Assembly: GCA_022457155.1 (NCBI GenBank)
Contig: JAJGOT010000239.1
Coordinates: 565,001-629,000, forward strand
DNA from: Cladopsammia gracilis
Taxonomy: Eukaryota > Cnidaria > Anthozoa > Scleractinia > Dendrophylliidae
Length of the DNA stretch: 64,000 bases
Direction: 5' to 3'
Numbering within the stretch: the first letter of the stretch is position 1; every line of letters begins with the position of its first letter. Positions 46,494-59,400 of the stretch are shown here, piece after piece. Made by a program: the position numbers and the translations under genes. The notes below the pieces were generated by a model. The model did not search any database and was not told the DNA's origin. It was given only the letters and a program-made list of their open reading frames with translations.

Positions 46494-49400
46494 TTATAAT
46501 CTAAAGGGAACTCTTCTTTCTGCTTTACAATATCTAGCAATCTTAGGCCTGCTAGCAAAATTCTCATAAAATGCTTTAAGCTTTGGGAAATTAGCCAATA
46601 TGTCGATAGCTTCTGCTTGGCCATCAAAGGTTAGTTTACCAAACTCAACATGAGTGTCCAAAAGCTCAAAAATAACAAAGTCAACCCAGGTGAGACGCTC
46701 ACTTGCAAAGTAAAGCCCATCAAGATCTTTTTCTGTAGAGTTTTCAGGAGCAAGCTTCTCAAAAAATGAGAGCCATGTGTACATGACAGACTGTATATGA
46801 TCGTCCCTCATCTTTGCAGAGAAATTTGTACTGTAGAGTACAGGACCGAGCTTTGCTCTGAGGTCCTCTGCAATAAAGACAAATGAAAATGTCAGCTACA
46901 CTCTTTTGACTACAAGTATAGCCTGTGGATATACATGTAGCTGCCTCTCAATCAGTTCTAGCTGCTAGAGGCTCTGTGAATGGTCCTAGTGGCTGGGAGT
47001 GTCTAGAGGAGGCTCTAATTAGGGGTTACTACAAGTACACAAATTTAAAAGAAGAAAAAAAATAATATAATGAAAAAATAAAATTGATTTTCTTTTGCAA
47101 AAGTGTCAAATAAATTTCATCAACAAGACGTACAGTCAACGGTGAACTCAGAACCCTTCAAAATCACTCAAAATATCACTTTTACGGAAAAAGGACGACA
47201 ACACACAACAGCTAAGGTAATTTAACATTTATTTAGCGTTGATCAGTACATACATTTGGCGATACGTTGCTATAACATGAAATTTAGGTAAATCCCATAC
47301 ATTTCCTCCTTGTGGTACAAATAGAGCATGCGTTGGGGGTATTAATAGCAACTCCTTTCAGTAATTCACTAATTTAGTGGGCTGCCTGTTGCCTGATAGC
47401 ATTTAACCTACCTGCATAGTACCTTATATACATTGTACAAGTGTAGAGTTAATGCAGTTACTCTGCTATAAAATCTGGATTAGTGGGCTGCCTGTGATCT
47501 GATTGGACTTCCTACTTACACTGTACCTTATATACATGTATGTAGTCGATGCAGTCACTTGATTTTTCACAAAAAAAAACAAAAACAAACAAACAAACAA
47601 AACAAAAAAAAAAAAAAAAAAAAAACATTAATCCAAAACAACAAGAACCACAAAATCTTATACATGTCCATGTTGGAGTGAGTTACATGTACATTTGTAC
47701 ATGAAGCTGTAGTGTTGAATACCAATGCTGGTACATTTACTATTAGCCAATCATGTATGAATAATAATAATACAAGTACATATATGTAAAAGATGTTGAT
47801 TAGGACTTGAGTATGTAATGTACAATGTAATGGCCAATGCACATCGAAATAACAACAAGTTTCTTTCCTTATTTTACATAAGTGTCTTATGCTTGTGATG
47901 CAGTTCTACAGTAACCTTGCCTTTATTTGCTGCAAATTAACTGAAGTCATGAAAACAAAACCACTATTACACAAACCATTGTTGACCTTCTATTTTTTAA
48001 CCCTTTCACCTCCAGAGTCAATTATGGAGACACGCAATGTATAAGTTCTAACCTTTGAGTCTGTTGACCAAATCCTACATGGTGTGACCATTCAAATGAA
48101 ACCTCTTCAGCAGTACTTTTGCATGGTACCATTTGTTCTACATTGTAACTTTTGAGTCTGTTGACCAAATCCTATTGTGACCATTCAAATGAAACCTCTT
48201 CAGCAGTACTTTTGCATGGTACCATTTGTTTTTCAATATTTTACAAAATGAAATTTGGGATTTTTCTTGAATTTTGATGTTTGCCACTCTTGGGAGTTAA
48301 AGGATTTAAAGCATACATGTACAAGTAGCACTTGAACATGGTTCCAAGGGTAACTACATGTGGTCCACATTGCCCTGAACTATACCATACAGTACATTCA
48401 AGTACATAAATTTAATAAAAAGTAGTTTACCTGCGCCATACACCAACATTTCACATGTATGAATATCTGAACAATCACAGTCAAGCCCCACAGAGCGACC
48501 AATGTGATGCATAATGACTGAAAAAAAGATGAACCTGAATGGTTACTACAGACTACACAATTTTAATGCATAGTTTCGGATACCACTGTCAACCAAATGC
48601 AATATGGTGCACTTGTCAGTTCCTCAGGGTTTGGGTCAATTTTATTTCTCTGTTTTGCTTAATCTGCTCTAACATGACGAATGAAGAAATGTTCAGCATG
48701 CAAGGTAATTATTGTAGTCATTTCAGACAGAAGACAGAATACAAAGAAATATAATTATAATAATACATTTATGAACCTACGGTGGTGTATTTAGTGCATG
48801 AAAAATATTTCTTGAGATTTAATGACCATGAATTTGACTTAATAATAAATTATAATGATGCCTCTATAACAAACCTTTGCTCTGAACTAGCTGTAATCCA
48901 GTTGTAGTTGTGATGGCTGGAACTGAAAAACAAGAGGTCAATGTAGTAACACATTTACATAGTAATACAATTATCCCATGTGGTAACACATTTACATAGT
49001 AATACAATCCCATGTGGTAATCACTCTGATTTACAGTTTGGTTAATCAGAAACGGATCTTTTGGATATTAATTTGAAGGGTTTTGCGCAAAAACAAGAAG
49101 ATTTCAGCAACTTGAGAACATAATACAGTAGATTTAATTTGTTGCTTTTCCAAAATGTGAACTGGAAATTTCAGTTGAAGGGATGAGTGGGAGGGGTATA
49201 GTTGAAAATAGTGAGATGAATATCAAACTAGATTACCCAGCAAGGCACAGCAGTTCTGTACAACTCACCGCTATGGTTAGCTACAGCTGGAATGTGATTA
49301 GTGCTCAAATCTAGAAAGCAGATGCAATGTACATGTAAAGGAGTGGGGACTGGGAAGAGGACTAATGAAAATGTTGAAAGCTGTTTGGACTCCCCCAGTC

Positions 49401-50278
49401 CACCTTAACCTTCATCATTTTAACTACAGTGGCTGCCATAGTTTTGTTTTGAGGCTTCTTTCAATTTAAAGCTGGAAAACTCTGTTTATATGTTGTACAG
49501 CTGTACATGCAAACAAAATGAACGTGTAAACTGATGACTTAGTTCAACAACCTACAGTACGTATCAAGCCAAGGGATTCTCAATAATTTTCAATTCAACA
49601 TTTATGAGATACCTACATGTATTCTAAAACAATTATCAATATTTTATGAAATGAAGGCATCTGCCTGATGTCATGGCGCAGAATGATTGGCTGAAATGCA
49701 ATACGCCTTCTGTATTTCACGACAACACTCATATACGACTTCCAAGAAAACGACGAAAGTAGAACATGAGAAAATGGAAATTGAAGATATTAAATAAATA
49801 AAAAATACTGCTCTTAGTAAATTTCAATCAAAATAAGCTTTAGTTAAGCATGCAGGCACACTAAAAAATCGATATGGAAGTTTGTAAACTTAAAGTTAAG
49901 CTTGAATAATTATATTTTTTTTAGCACTTATTTTTTCATGTTTTTGACAAGTTCTTCTCACTTACCTTGGCCAAAAGTAAACAGTCCTGTTTCTATTCCC
50001 TTCTTTTTTATTTCAGGCCAATCTGTTGTAGAGTAATTCGTTTCAGCGTAAGGAATTTCAAAATCTTCCATCATAAGACGAATGCCTTCTGCTCGTCCTC
50101 TGAATCCAAAATAATGAAGGGTGACATGTCCAATGCTGACGATCGGCGAGCAGCCTCTCTTTCCATGGATAATCTGATTGATCTTGTTAAAAACAAACTG
50201 TGCTTTCCCGCTGTAGAATATAGCAGCGATCAGTGCAATTAAAGCGAATGCAAGCTGTAAACTCAACCTTTCGGCCAT
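46494..50278 (-). CDS. Glutathione S-transferase, sigma/HPGDS-like, membrane-anchored form (273 aa)
   Basis: Four exons read on the minus strand: 50278-49966, 48922-48875, 48517-48431, 46867-46494; all introns are phase 1 and the coding length is 822 nt. It should conjugate reduced glutathione to electrophiles. Residues ~6-24 (LQLAFALIALIAAIFY) form an N-terminal signal or membrane anchor, unusual for a cytosolic GST. The thioredoxin-like domain starts at VTLHYFGFRGRAEGIRLM, with Tyr in the position that activates glutathione in Tyr-type GSTs; VPAITTTTGLQLVQSK carries the cis-Pro and the Gln-Ser glutathione-binding pair. The helical C-terminal domain includes LTWVDFVIFELLD (the usual family helix with D) and LKAFYENFASRPKIARYC. 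Divergent to UBE3C with 176 bp between start codons. The class assignment is by motif only. Confidence 0.9.
47375..47550. repeat. ~106 bp direct repeat in GST intron 3
   Basis: TTAGTGGGCTGCCTGT occurs near 47375 and 47480, each followed by TACCTTATATACAT and GTAG(A/T)... ATGCAGT. Confidence 0.65.
47997..48309. mobile_element. TTAA-flanked MITE containing an internal tandem duplication
   Basis: TTAA then CCCTTTCACCTCCAGAGT at the left and ACTCTTGGGAGTTAAAGGATTTAA at the right, close to inverted. The interior has two copies of CTTTTGAGTCTGTTGACC ... GCATGGTACCATTTGTT (~85-95 bp). It lies in GST intron 3 and is related to 45536-45790 and 60176-60430. Confidence 0.7.
48947..49020. repeat. ~37 bp tandem repeat, two units
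   Basis: TAACACATTTACATAGTAAT followed by ACAAT ... CCCATGTGG occurs twice, just upstream of GST exon 2 (in intron 1). Confidence 0.8.
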
Positions 50279-50454
50279 GTTTAAAGGAAGAGAAGGCCCG
50301 GTGGCACATTATAGAGGCCTGGCTACCAATTTGCAGAGTCAGCATGAGTGGTTACAAAGGGTGCAATGCAATGACAACAATTCTGCGTCTTGATCAGTCA
50401 GAAGCACTTTCAGTTTTTGTGGAAATCGAACTCTGTTTTGCATTTTAGATAACA
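50279..50454. promoter_or_regulatory. Divergent promoter between GST and UBE3C
   Basis: Only 176 bp separate the two start codons (GST ATG at 50278 on minus; UBE3C ATG at 50455 on plus), so 5' UTRs and core promoter elements for both must lie here or in unseen 5' exons. No TATA box is evident. Confidence 0.6.
50332..50344 (-). promoter_or_regulatory. Candidate antioxidant-response / Maf recognition element
   Basis: On the minus strand it reads TGCTGACTCTGCA, one base from the palindromic Maf site TGCTGACTCAGCA and containing the ARE core TGACNNNGC. It is 54 bp upstream of the GST start codon. Nrf2/CNC-Maf control of GST genes is established in animals; its use here is inferred. Confidence 0.5.
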
Positions 50455-53400
50455 ATGTTTTCGTTTGATGGACAGTTTAAAAGCAGAAGAGTTGTTTCTT
50501 TGGGTGGTGCAAGTAAAAAGGTATCATTTCACCTGTTTTGTAAGGTACAGGTCTTGGAAACTTATGGGTACTAAACACGTATCTTCTTCCCTTAATTCTT
50601 CCCTTAATAATTTACTGATGTCGCCTTACACAGTTCAACTTGCTTATCTTATCTGTTTGTGAAGCCTCTTTGTTTGAGATCGATATTGTGGAAAGTTTAC
50701 AAAGACAATTTACTGTACGATAAACAAATGTATGAAGAAACTTCCAAATTCGATTCCAATAACTGATCACTGTAATCATATGCAAGCTAATGTTTGCTCA
50801 TGTAGGAGATTGTAGAATTATTCCACTGTCAATCTCCAGTGCACAGCCAAACCCCGAACTGTCCGTAAATGACGCGATTTAAGCGTCTTATTGTTTTTAA
50901 GGAAAACTGCAATAATTAAATTATCACATCAAACCCCACTCAACACTGCATGCACTAGTTAAATACAATGTTATTGTACATGCACTGAATTACTATGATA
51001 AATACTTAACAAATAGATTCCATTTGGCCATGTGTCTGTTTAGTTATAGATCACAGATGACGTCAAAATGTGGTAAGAACAAAAAAGTGGCACACAAGCT
51101 GCAGGCGAGTGTGTCATTGATGTTCTTACCACATTTTTGAAGTCTTCTGTGATCTATAACTGAACAGACACACGGCCAAATGGAATCTATTTGTTTTTTA
51201 TAATGGACAGAAAAGTACAAAGAGTAAAATTACGGACTGCCTCGTAGTGCTCGACTGTTCGAAGATTTGTTCCAGTTTAGGTATTTTTCAAGTCGCCAAG
51301 AACACTTTTCGTCTTGGTTTCTTCTTTTTCTTGCTTGTAAACAGCTCCTGCTAAAACATTTTTCAAGGCTTTCACTTGCTCAATCCAGAATAATCTCGCA
51401 AACATTTTCAAAACTGTGGGCCATGTTGGACAAAACAAAGCAAACAATTTTTCTATGACGTCAGCCGTGCGTCTGTACTCTGATAGATGAAAGGCAACGG
51501 CCAATCACAGAGCGCGTAGTATTCAGTTCATTGTATAAATTAAAATGTTATTGTACATGCACTGAATTACGATGATAAGACAAAAATTAAGTAGTTTTCT
51601 TTCACTCAAACTGATAGTATAAATTATAATAAATTGCATGTCAAGCTGTGTGACAATTTTAGCGCATTTAAGAAAAATTTAAGGATTAGAATTAGCTATA
51701 TTGTCCATTTTAACAAGGTTAACTTTGTATGAGATTGTTTCAGTCTGGTTGGGAAAAATTGCCCATTGTCTGGGCTAGACTTTACAATACCCGGCCACTT
51801 ATTTGCATCTCATTGAATAAGAATGGATTCTTTTGTTTTCATATGGCTAGTTCTAACAAAGATTTAGGGATAATATGTAAATAAGTGGCTGGGTATTGTA
51901 AAATCGCTCCATGGTCTGTATTAATGGGTGTCCATATTAAGTGGGCAAATTTTAAAGAAACTGTTTGGGCTCTCTGCGGGGAATGAGAAAACTGTCTGTA
52001 ATAATGAGGTGTCTGTAAAATGGGGTTCGACTGTATTTAAAGATGAATTACATGTACAGTCCGTACTGCGCAATCTCAGCTCGGCAATGTTTGTGAGACT
52101 CGCAAACAATGAACGTTACTAGCGAAAATGAAAATTGTGGGACAAACTTGCCTTTTCCTTCATTATTAATGTCAGATCTCCTTGCCAAACAATAATAACA
52201 AGTAAAAGAACCCCAAAGTTTTCGAAAACCGACGTTTCAGCTCATCAAGTATTTGTAAACACAACGGCCGTAATGGCGGACTGACGGTTTACTCCCATTT
52301 ACTCCATGTATGCTATTACTGAAGTGTAACATCAACAAATTCAAAACAAAAAATTAAAACAAACACCGAGATTGCGCAGTACGGATTGTAATTCAGCTTT
52401 GAGCTTCTGGATGAAATAAGAAGTACATGTCCATGTAGATATTCACTAAAATGCTAACCACAAAATAATTTAAAATTACCAGGGGTAATGTACATCTTAA
52501 AAATTATAAACACAGACACAGTCTTGTCACAGTACTGCATTGACAGGGTTTTTATCTATAATTGTTCAGTACTTGTTTAATGTGACTAAATTGATTATAA
52601 ATTGTGAATAGGAAGAAAGGACGTCGTTGATTCAAAGAACTCAAGCTGAGCGGCAAAAAAGAGAGGTACATGTACATATCTGAGTGTTTGTAACAATAAA
52701 ATACATGTAATTTATTCAGTGGTCCTTTACCCTGTACAATTATAGCCAGCTTACAAAAAAAAAAAAGGAAAAAGACAGTGTCTTTCAGGTTAGTGACTGT
52801 TATGACAATTTTTTTTTATTTGCTGATCCATGGAATCTACCTGTTGTTCTGATAAGAAAATTGAAAAACATTTTTCTATTAATATCGATTTTTCTTTTCC
52901 GTGTTTACATGTACAGTAGCTGTCTAAAGACATGAAATTTCACTTCAGGTGTCATTACAATACCATGCAAGAAGAAAGACTGGGGATGGTCGGCTGTGAA
53001 GTCAATAAAAGGAATGCCAGTTTTGCAGTTTCTCGGTTTTTCAGTATTTGTGGTACACCCTTGAGGAAGAAACATGATTCTATTTAGGTGTGTTGTCTGC
53101 TGTTGTTGCAACACAAAAAAAAAAAAAATAGAGGAACCGAGAAAATGTGAAACTAGCCCAGCTGACTATCCCCGGTCTTTGTTCTTGCGCAGTATTGTAC
53201 CCCACCAGACGTGAAACTTCAATTAAGCACAGAGAAGAGAAAAAAATTTTTTTTATCTGAACACCATGTAGATAATTTTGATCAAGCAAATAAAAAGCTA
53301 GCTGCAATTTACGAATTGACACATTGTGATTTTATTGTATTGTAAACAATTTTCAGAGCTCCTGCATGTACATGCATTCATTTGATATCAGTTTCTTTCT

Positions 53401-56400
53401 TTTCTTCATCCACTGAAGGGATCACACCCTGATTTTAAATGGAGGTGTCTAGTTTCTGTAGTGTAATAAACTTTACAATCTTGGTGAAAATATTTGTAAA
53501 TGGAGGTCCGGTTCTTTTATCCTAGGATTTGCGTAGACAAAATGCCAACGCTCTCAAAATTCAGTCTTTTCTTCGTGGAGAATGGGTGCGACACCAGCAG
53601 GTAATTCTTTCTGTACATTAATATTTTGGTTGTGAAAAAATAAATACTACTAAAAGTACTGTATACAATTTGCCATGCAGTATGAGTTCCACTTACAACT
53701 GAAGGATTTGGTTGCTCCTGAGCAAGACCCTCCCAGTTGTCCAGGTCTATATCACAATTCTTTTGACTCAGGCTGTAATAGTTATTTAATTCTCTCGTCT
53801 TGTCTCTCCTATCTCAGTCTTACTCAAGAATGATGTACATTGTACCACCCTTCGTTTCTCCAAACAGAACTTGTTTCGGAAGACAAAAGTCAGACATATA
53901 CTCAGTAAAATGTTTGGATCAACCAAGTTGACTATTGATAATATCAATGATACAACTTGTAGCACTCCACATGTTCTTTAGATGTCTACTGTATGTACAC
54001 TGTAGATGTGTACAGGTCCATGCTTTTTAATGGTAAAAATGTACAAGCTATTGTGGAATGATGTTAACTTACAGTGTGGATTGTTCTGAATTCTCTTTTC
54101 CTTTTAATTAGTATGTGCTTCAGAGAACATCCTTTGATGAAGCTATGCATTCAGTGGAAAAGTCAAAAGACAGCCCAGCTGCATATGCTGTTAGAGTTCT
54201 TTTAAGAAGGCTTCTCTTTTTTCATTCCCACTCACAAGACACCCAGCGACTGGTAAGGAATTTAAATGTCATTCCTTTTGAATTGTGTATTATGTCCACG
54301 GTGTTTAACTCACAAATATGCAAAGCATTTAATGAATGGTAGCATTTGTGTAGAAACTTCACTTGATCACTCGCTCGATCAACTGTAAAGCCTGGTTTTC
54401 GTATGTTGGGAAAATCCCAGACGATCGTGGAATTTTGCTGTTCTTGATCGACCCGATATGTAGGGAAAATCGCCGATCATCTCAGAAATCTGGGATGCTC
54501 CCGATTTTCCTGAATTGTCCCCGATCATTGGGGATGATCATTGTCCCAGATGATTGGGGATGTCTACGATTGAGTGTTTTCATAAGTCTGCCAAATCTGG
54601 GACGGTCAGGAAACAGCGAAATCCCCAATTGTCTGGGATTTTCCCGACATAATTATGAAAACCAGGCTTAAACATCAAGCCAATGATATGTAGCTGATCA
54701 CCTGCCTTACCCATGGGGACGGCATTGCAGGGTGGGGAGGGTGGGGAGTTGGACACAGGGGGTGGGGTTCGGTGGAGCAAAATGCCTACATGTAGGAGAG
54801 GGGAGGGTCCAAAGGTGTGCAAAATATTAATTTTTGGCTCATACGTAGGAGTGTTTGATTGATGTCAAGATTGTGATTTGGTACATGTACATACTGTAGT
54901 GTACATTTGTTTTATAATGTATATGGTACTGTGCATTGTATAAATAAATGATTTGTTGATTTCAAATGAAATCAATCATAAATGTAATTACGCTGTATGT
55001 GTAATATAATGTTAAACTACACTGTACTGTAAATAAGTTAGTGGTTAGAGATTTACATGTACATGACTTTTGTATGTCATATTAAAGGTAAATAACCAAT
55101 TATCTAGAATTTTAGTCTTAACACATATTTTTAACTGTTCCAGGTTTGGATGTGTCAATTTCTACTGAAGAATCGTCACATTGTGTACCAGTTACAAATT
55201 GAAGATCATCTCAGCTGGCTTCATCAAATCAAAAGCCTTCTCTTAATTTGTAGCAGGTACATGTTTCATTCCATAATTAAGAGCAGGGTGTTAAGGCAAT
55301 ATGTGTTAATGTCACTGCTCCTGGCATTTTGCATAATGCAATAAAATGTCATGCAACATGACAAAGCATATAATAAGAGGAGACAAGAGCAAATGACAAC
55401 ATATTTGGTATGGCGTAATGGGGGGACACAGCCCTGTGGCAGGTTATTTGCGACTTCTGGTAAAACGCACAAAAAATAAAGCCTTGGGACAAGAGTATTG
55501 GCAGGGCCTTCCTTATCTTCCCAGCACCGTGTATGGGCTGGATCGGACAAGATTAAGGCAAGGTAAAAGATGGCACGAAAAAACTATGCCAAGAGGTTGG
55601 GGGAAGTCGCTACGCAGACTTAAACGCACCACAAGGAGTGACCCCAGTTTATTGAAGGAGGCATAAAAAACCCTTCTCCAAAGGGTGGGAGGGTGGGGAA
55701 ATTAAACAAAATACTACAAAGGTACACAATGTACACATTCGTGCAAGACTGCTAGCATAATAGCCTAAGTTATAGTATTTGCTGCTTTTATAGCAAGACA
55801 GTGTCTTGGAGCCTGACCAGTAGGTACACTTGTACATGTACCATAAGCTAACTAGACGTAATGTGCTAAGTTACCAGCCATGAATTAGGCTTCAGAACAA
55901 AGAAACCAATGTGAACAAAGCTTAGAATTCTAGGCTATGTTGCACCTTATCAGTACAACCTTTGGACCTAAAGGCAATTGTACTAATGTATTATGAATAG
56001 GAGGCATTCATTTATGAATAGACACCTTGAAATACACTGTTTACAGAGCAAGGCTTGCCCATGCTACCACCCCTGGGGCATAACATTCCATTAACTGCAT
56101 TTTACCATTGCGTGCAGTAAAAGCCATATTAAACAATGTACATGTATGTAATTAATAGAGAAATATGGTAAATGTTAAGCTCGGTAATGAAATGACAAAT
56201 ATGTAAATAGTAATGTTCATCTGATGTCACAAGCATGGGACAAAGGAAAAAAATCTGAGCCCCATACTCAGATTTTTGTCGGGACTCAGATATTTTTCTA
56301 AATGCCCCATGCTAGTGACATATAATGAACATATAACATATAACATATAACATCTTTCTTTAATTAACATATACATGTACAGTGTTACAGACTGTAAGTC

Positions 56401-59400
56401 AAACCTTTATTAATTAAACAGTCACCCTCGGGGAATGTTAATACAGGTCGACAATTTAACACAGGTTAGAGAACTGAAAATGGAAGTACAGTACTACACT
56501 GTAGTCAGGTGTAAGTTGACAGTCTTGACTTGAGACTTGATCATTGATCCTCGATTCTCAATCCTCTATACATGTAGATGTTTTCGAGAATCAAGTTTCA
56601 AGGCTCAAGTTTCAAGTTGTGAGTATCAACTTTTGAGTTTCGAGACACTCATACATTTTTTCAAGAATCTTGGAAATACATGTAGATTTCAAGAAAACGA
56701 TAGTATTTCTCAAAGACAGAATAGAAGAAAGAACAATTACATGGCTGTATGATGTTGCACTGCTTTTCTCTATACTGTCAGTATCATTTTGCTCCCTTCA
56801 TGCATGTGTCATTCCAAACCTATTGTTCCAAACCTCAAAAACAGATAATTAATTCTAAACGCATTATCTTAATTATTATTTTATAATTTATAAGAGTAAA
56901 CATTCCTTTCACAGGTCACTTGAATTATCACTGAAGGATTCCCGCAAACCAGTGGCTATTCAGCTACGAATGTTAGAGGTGTTCACTTCCCATGATTCAT
57001 TCCACAATCCTGTTGATCCTGCTGGAAATAGAAAAGATGCAGCAATGGTCACAATCTATCTCATCAGGAATGGTACTAAAGTGTACATGTGCATTGTACA
57101 AAATATTTTTACTAGAGAAATATTGCATTAAATTTTATGAGAGAGGGGAAAATTGTTATAATTTAATATTTGATAAAAAAAGTCATTCATAATGATTTTA
57201 ACTGAAACTTATGCAGTGAATTACTGTAACATTCCTGGTGTAATAATTATTTATTATAATTATTTTTGTTTATCTGAATTCACTCATTAGTCATGTACTT
57301 TTTGTATGGGCCATTTTTGTCAATGAGGAATTATTTTGTACTACACTGTAGAGAAAAAACAAATGACAGTTGCCAGAGTATGCATGCCAATACAGCATAC
57401 ATGTACAATTTAAATGTACTTTAGCAAACTGTTTCTTTTTTGGTTCTAATTTTTGTATGGTGTACCAATATTTTGTCAGGATACTAGATAGTCATGTACT
57501 TTTGTGTCTTGTTGAATGCAAAATGATTACCAGTCATCTAGCCATTCACCCATTTTCGTTTGGTTGTATATTTTGTCAGGATAGTTTAGATACACATGTA
57601 CCTCCATACCCTGTATGCCAGATTACTATCCAGCCATTCATCTACTGTAGCCATTCCATTAAATGTTAGACCGCGAGCTGTCGCCCTTTTCTCCTCAGTG
57701 CCACGCGCGAGAGCGTACATTTGTAATTATGCAAATTGCTGTAAAAAACTAGAAGGGATTCGCGTTTGACTGCTTTAAAGAAAAATAAGAGACTGCTCGC
57801 AGTCTAATTAAATGTTTGTGTCATCTATCTTGTCGGACAGGTTATTTTAGTTACCTTTACATGTACCTCTGTGCCCTGTTGAATGGTTTATTTTGTCATA
57901 ATACTGTCCATCCACCTAGTCTTTCAGTCATTTTTGTGTGGTTATTATTTTGTCACGGTTATTTTAGATACATGTACTTTGATCCATGCCCAGTTGAATG
58001 CAGATTACCATCCAGCCCTCTAGCCATTCATTCATCTTTGTGTGATTTATTTCCAGGTTATTTTAGATACCTCTGTGCTCTGTTAAATGCCAGAGTACCG
58101 TCCAGTCTGGAAACATCTTCTGTTCCTCCTACTCCTCTGGCTGCAGCCATCAAGGACCTGGTCATAAGACCACTTCACCTGAGCAGTCAAACCAACATTG
58201 AAGAAGAGTCTGTGTTCACTGCAAATGATAGGTACTGACATGTAGTACATAGTGTACTGCAGGGCTTTCACTAAGGTCTGGAGGCCGTGCAGGAATTTCC
58301 TGCTGCTTTTACATGCATGTACAGTACATGTATGACATGAATGGGTTTGTAGGGGTGACTATTGAGGAAGAAAATACTTTTGCAATACAGTACATGTAGT
58401 TATAGTATTTTGGCAATAGTTGGATTAATATTGCGATAAAATTTTGATAGTAAAAAGTACAAACCAAACTTACGAAGGCTCACTTTTTCGTCCGCCACAA
58501 TTGCTTTGGTGCACTACATGATCTCATTGAGTAACCCTCCCCCCCCCCCCCCCCCCTCTAGGGAATTTATGTTGTATGGCATGAAAACGAAAATGGCACT
58601 GATGGAGTCACTGATGGATTGCATTTTCTCGCCTGTATATAGCAATGTATGACACAAACAGACAACTTTATTTTATTTTATTCATTATTTAATTATTTCA
58701 ATCAAGGATAGAATGATATTAGTAATTTATAGTATAATGCAGCCAAAATGTATTTGTTGTTGTTGTTGTTTTTTTTTTTGCCTACTATTGAAACTATCGA
58801 TAGTCCGGCCAAACTACATGTATCACAATTGTTATCGATAGTTGATTTCACCATCGATAGGTCACTATTGTGGCACCAACTATCATCGATGATACATTCA
58901 TAGTTCAATGGATCATTACACCATCATGGGTTTGAAGCCCAGCTATTTTGATAGATATTAAACAAAACATTCCCAACACCAAAAATCAAGTTTTCCTGGC
59001 TACTTAATCCTCACTTCCCGCCTTCAAAAAATTTAAAACATTTAAAAATTGCTTACCTGATGGCTAGTGTATACGCATACAGTTGTACATGTAATAATTA
59101 TTATATTAATGTCATTCTCAAAATTGTTGATAATCGTTTTATAATAATACCTACAGGCTACAGCTGTAGTGTGAGTGATAATATTAAGAACTTTTAATTA
59201 TTAACATGTAGTAGAGGGTACAGTGTAAAACCCTCTCCTAATTATTAATAACATGTCACATGTACCTGTTTATTGAGAATAATGCCTAACTACATGTACA
59301 GTCAGCCACTGTCCAGCAAAGAGTTTAGTTCCATGTTATGGATCTGCCATTGAAATGTCTGGATGAAGGGAAGTTTTCTCTGGTGGCATGTTCCATATTT

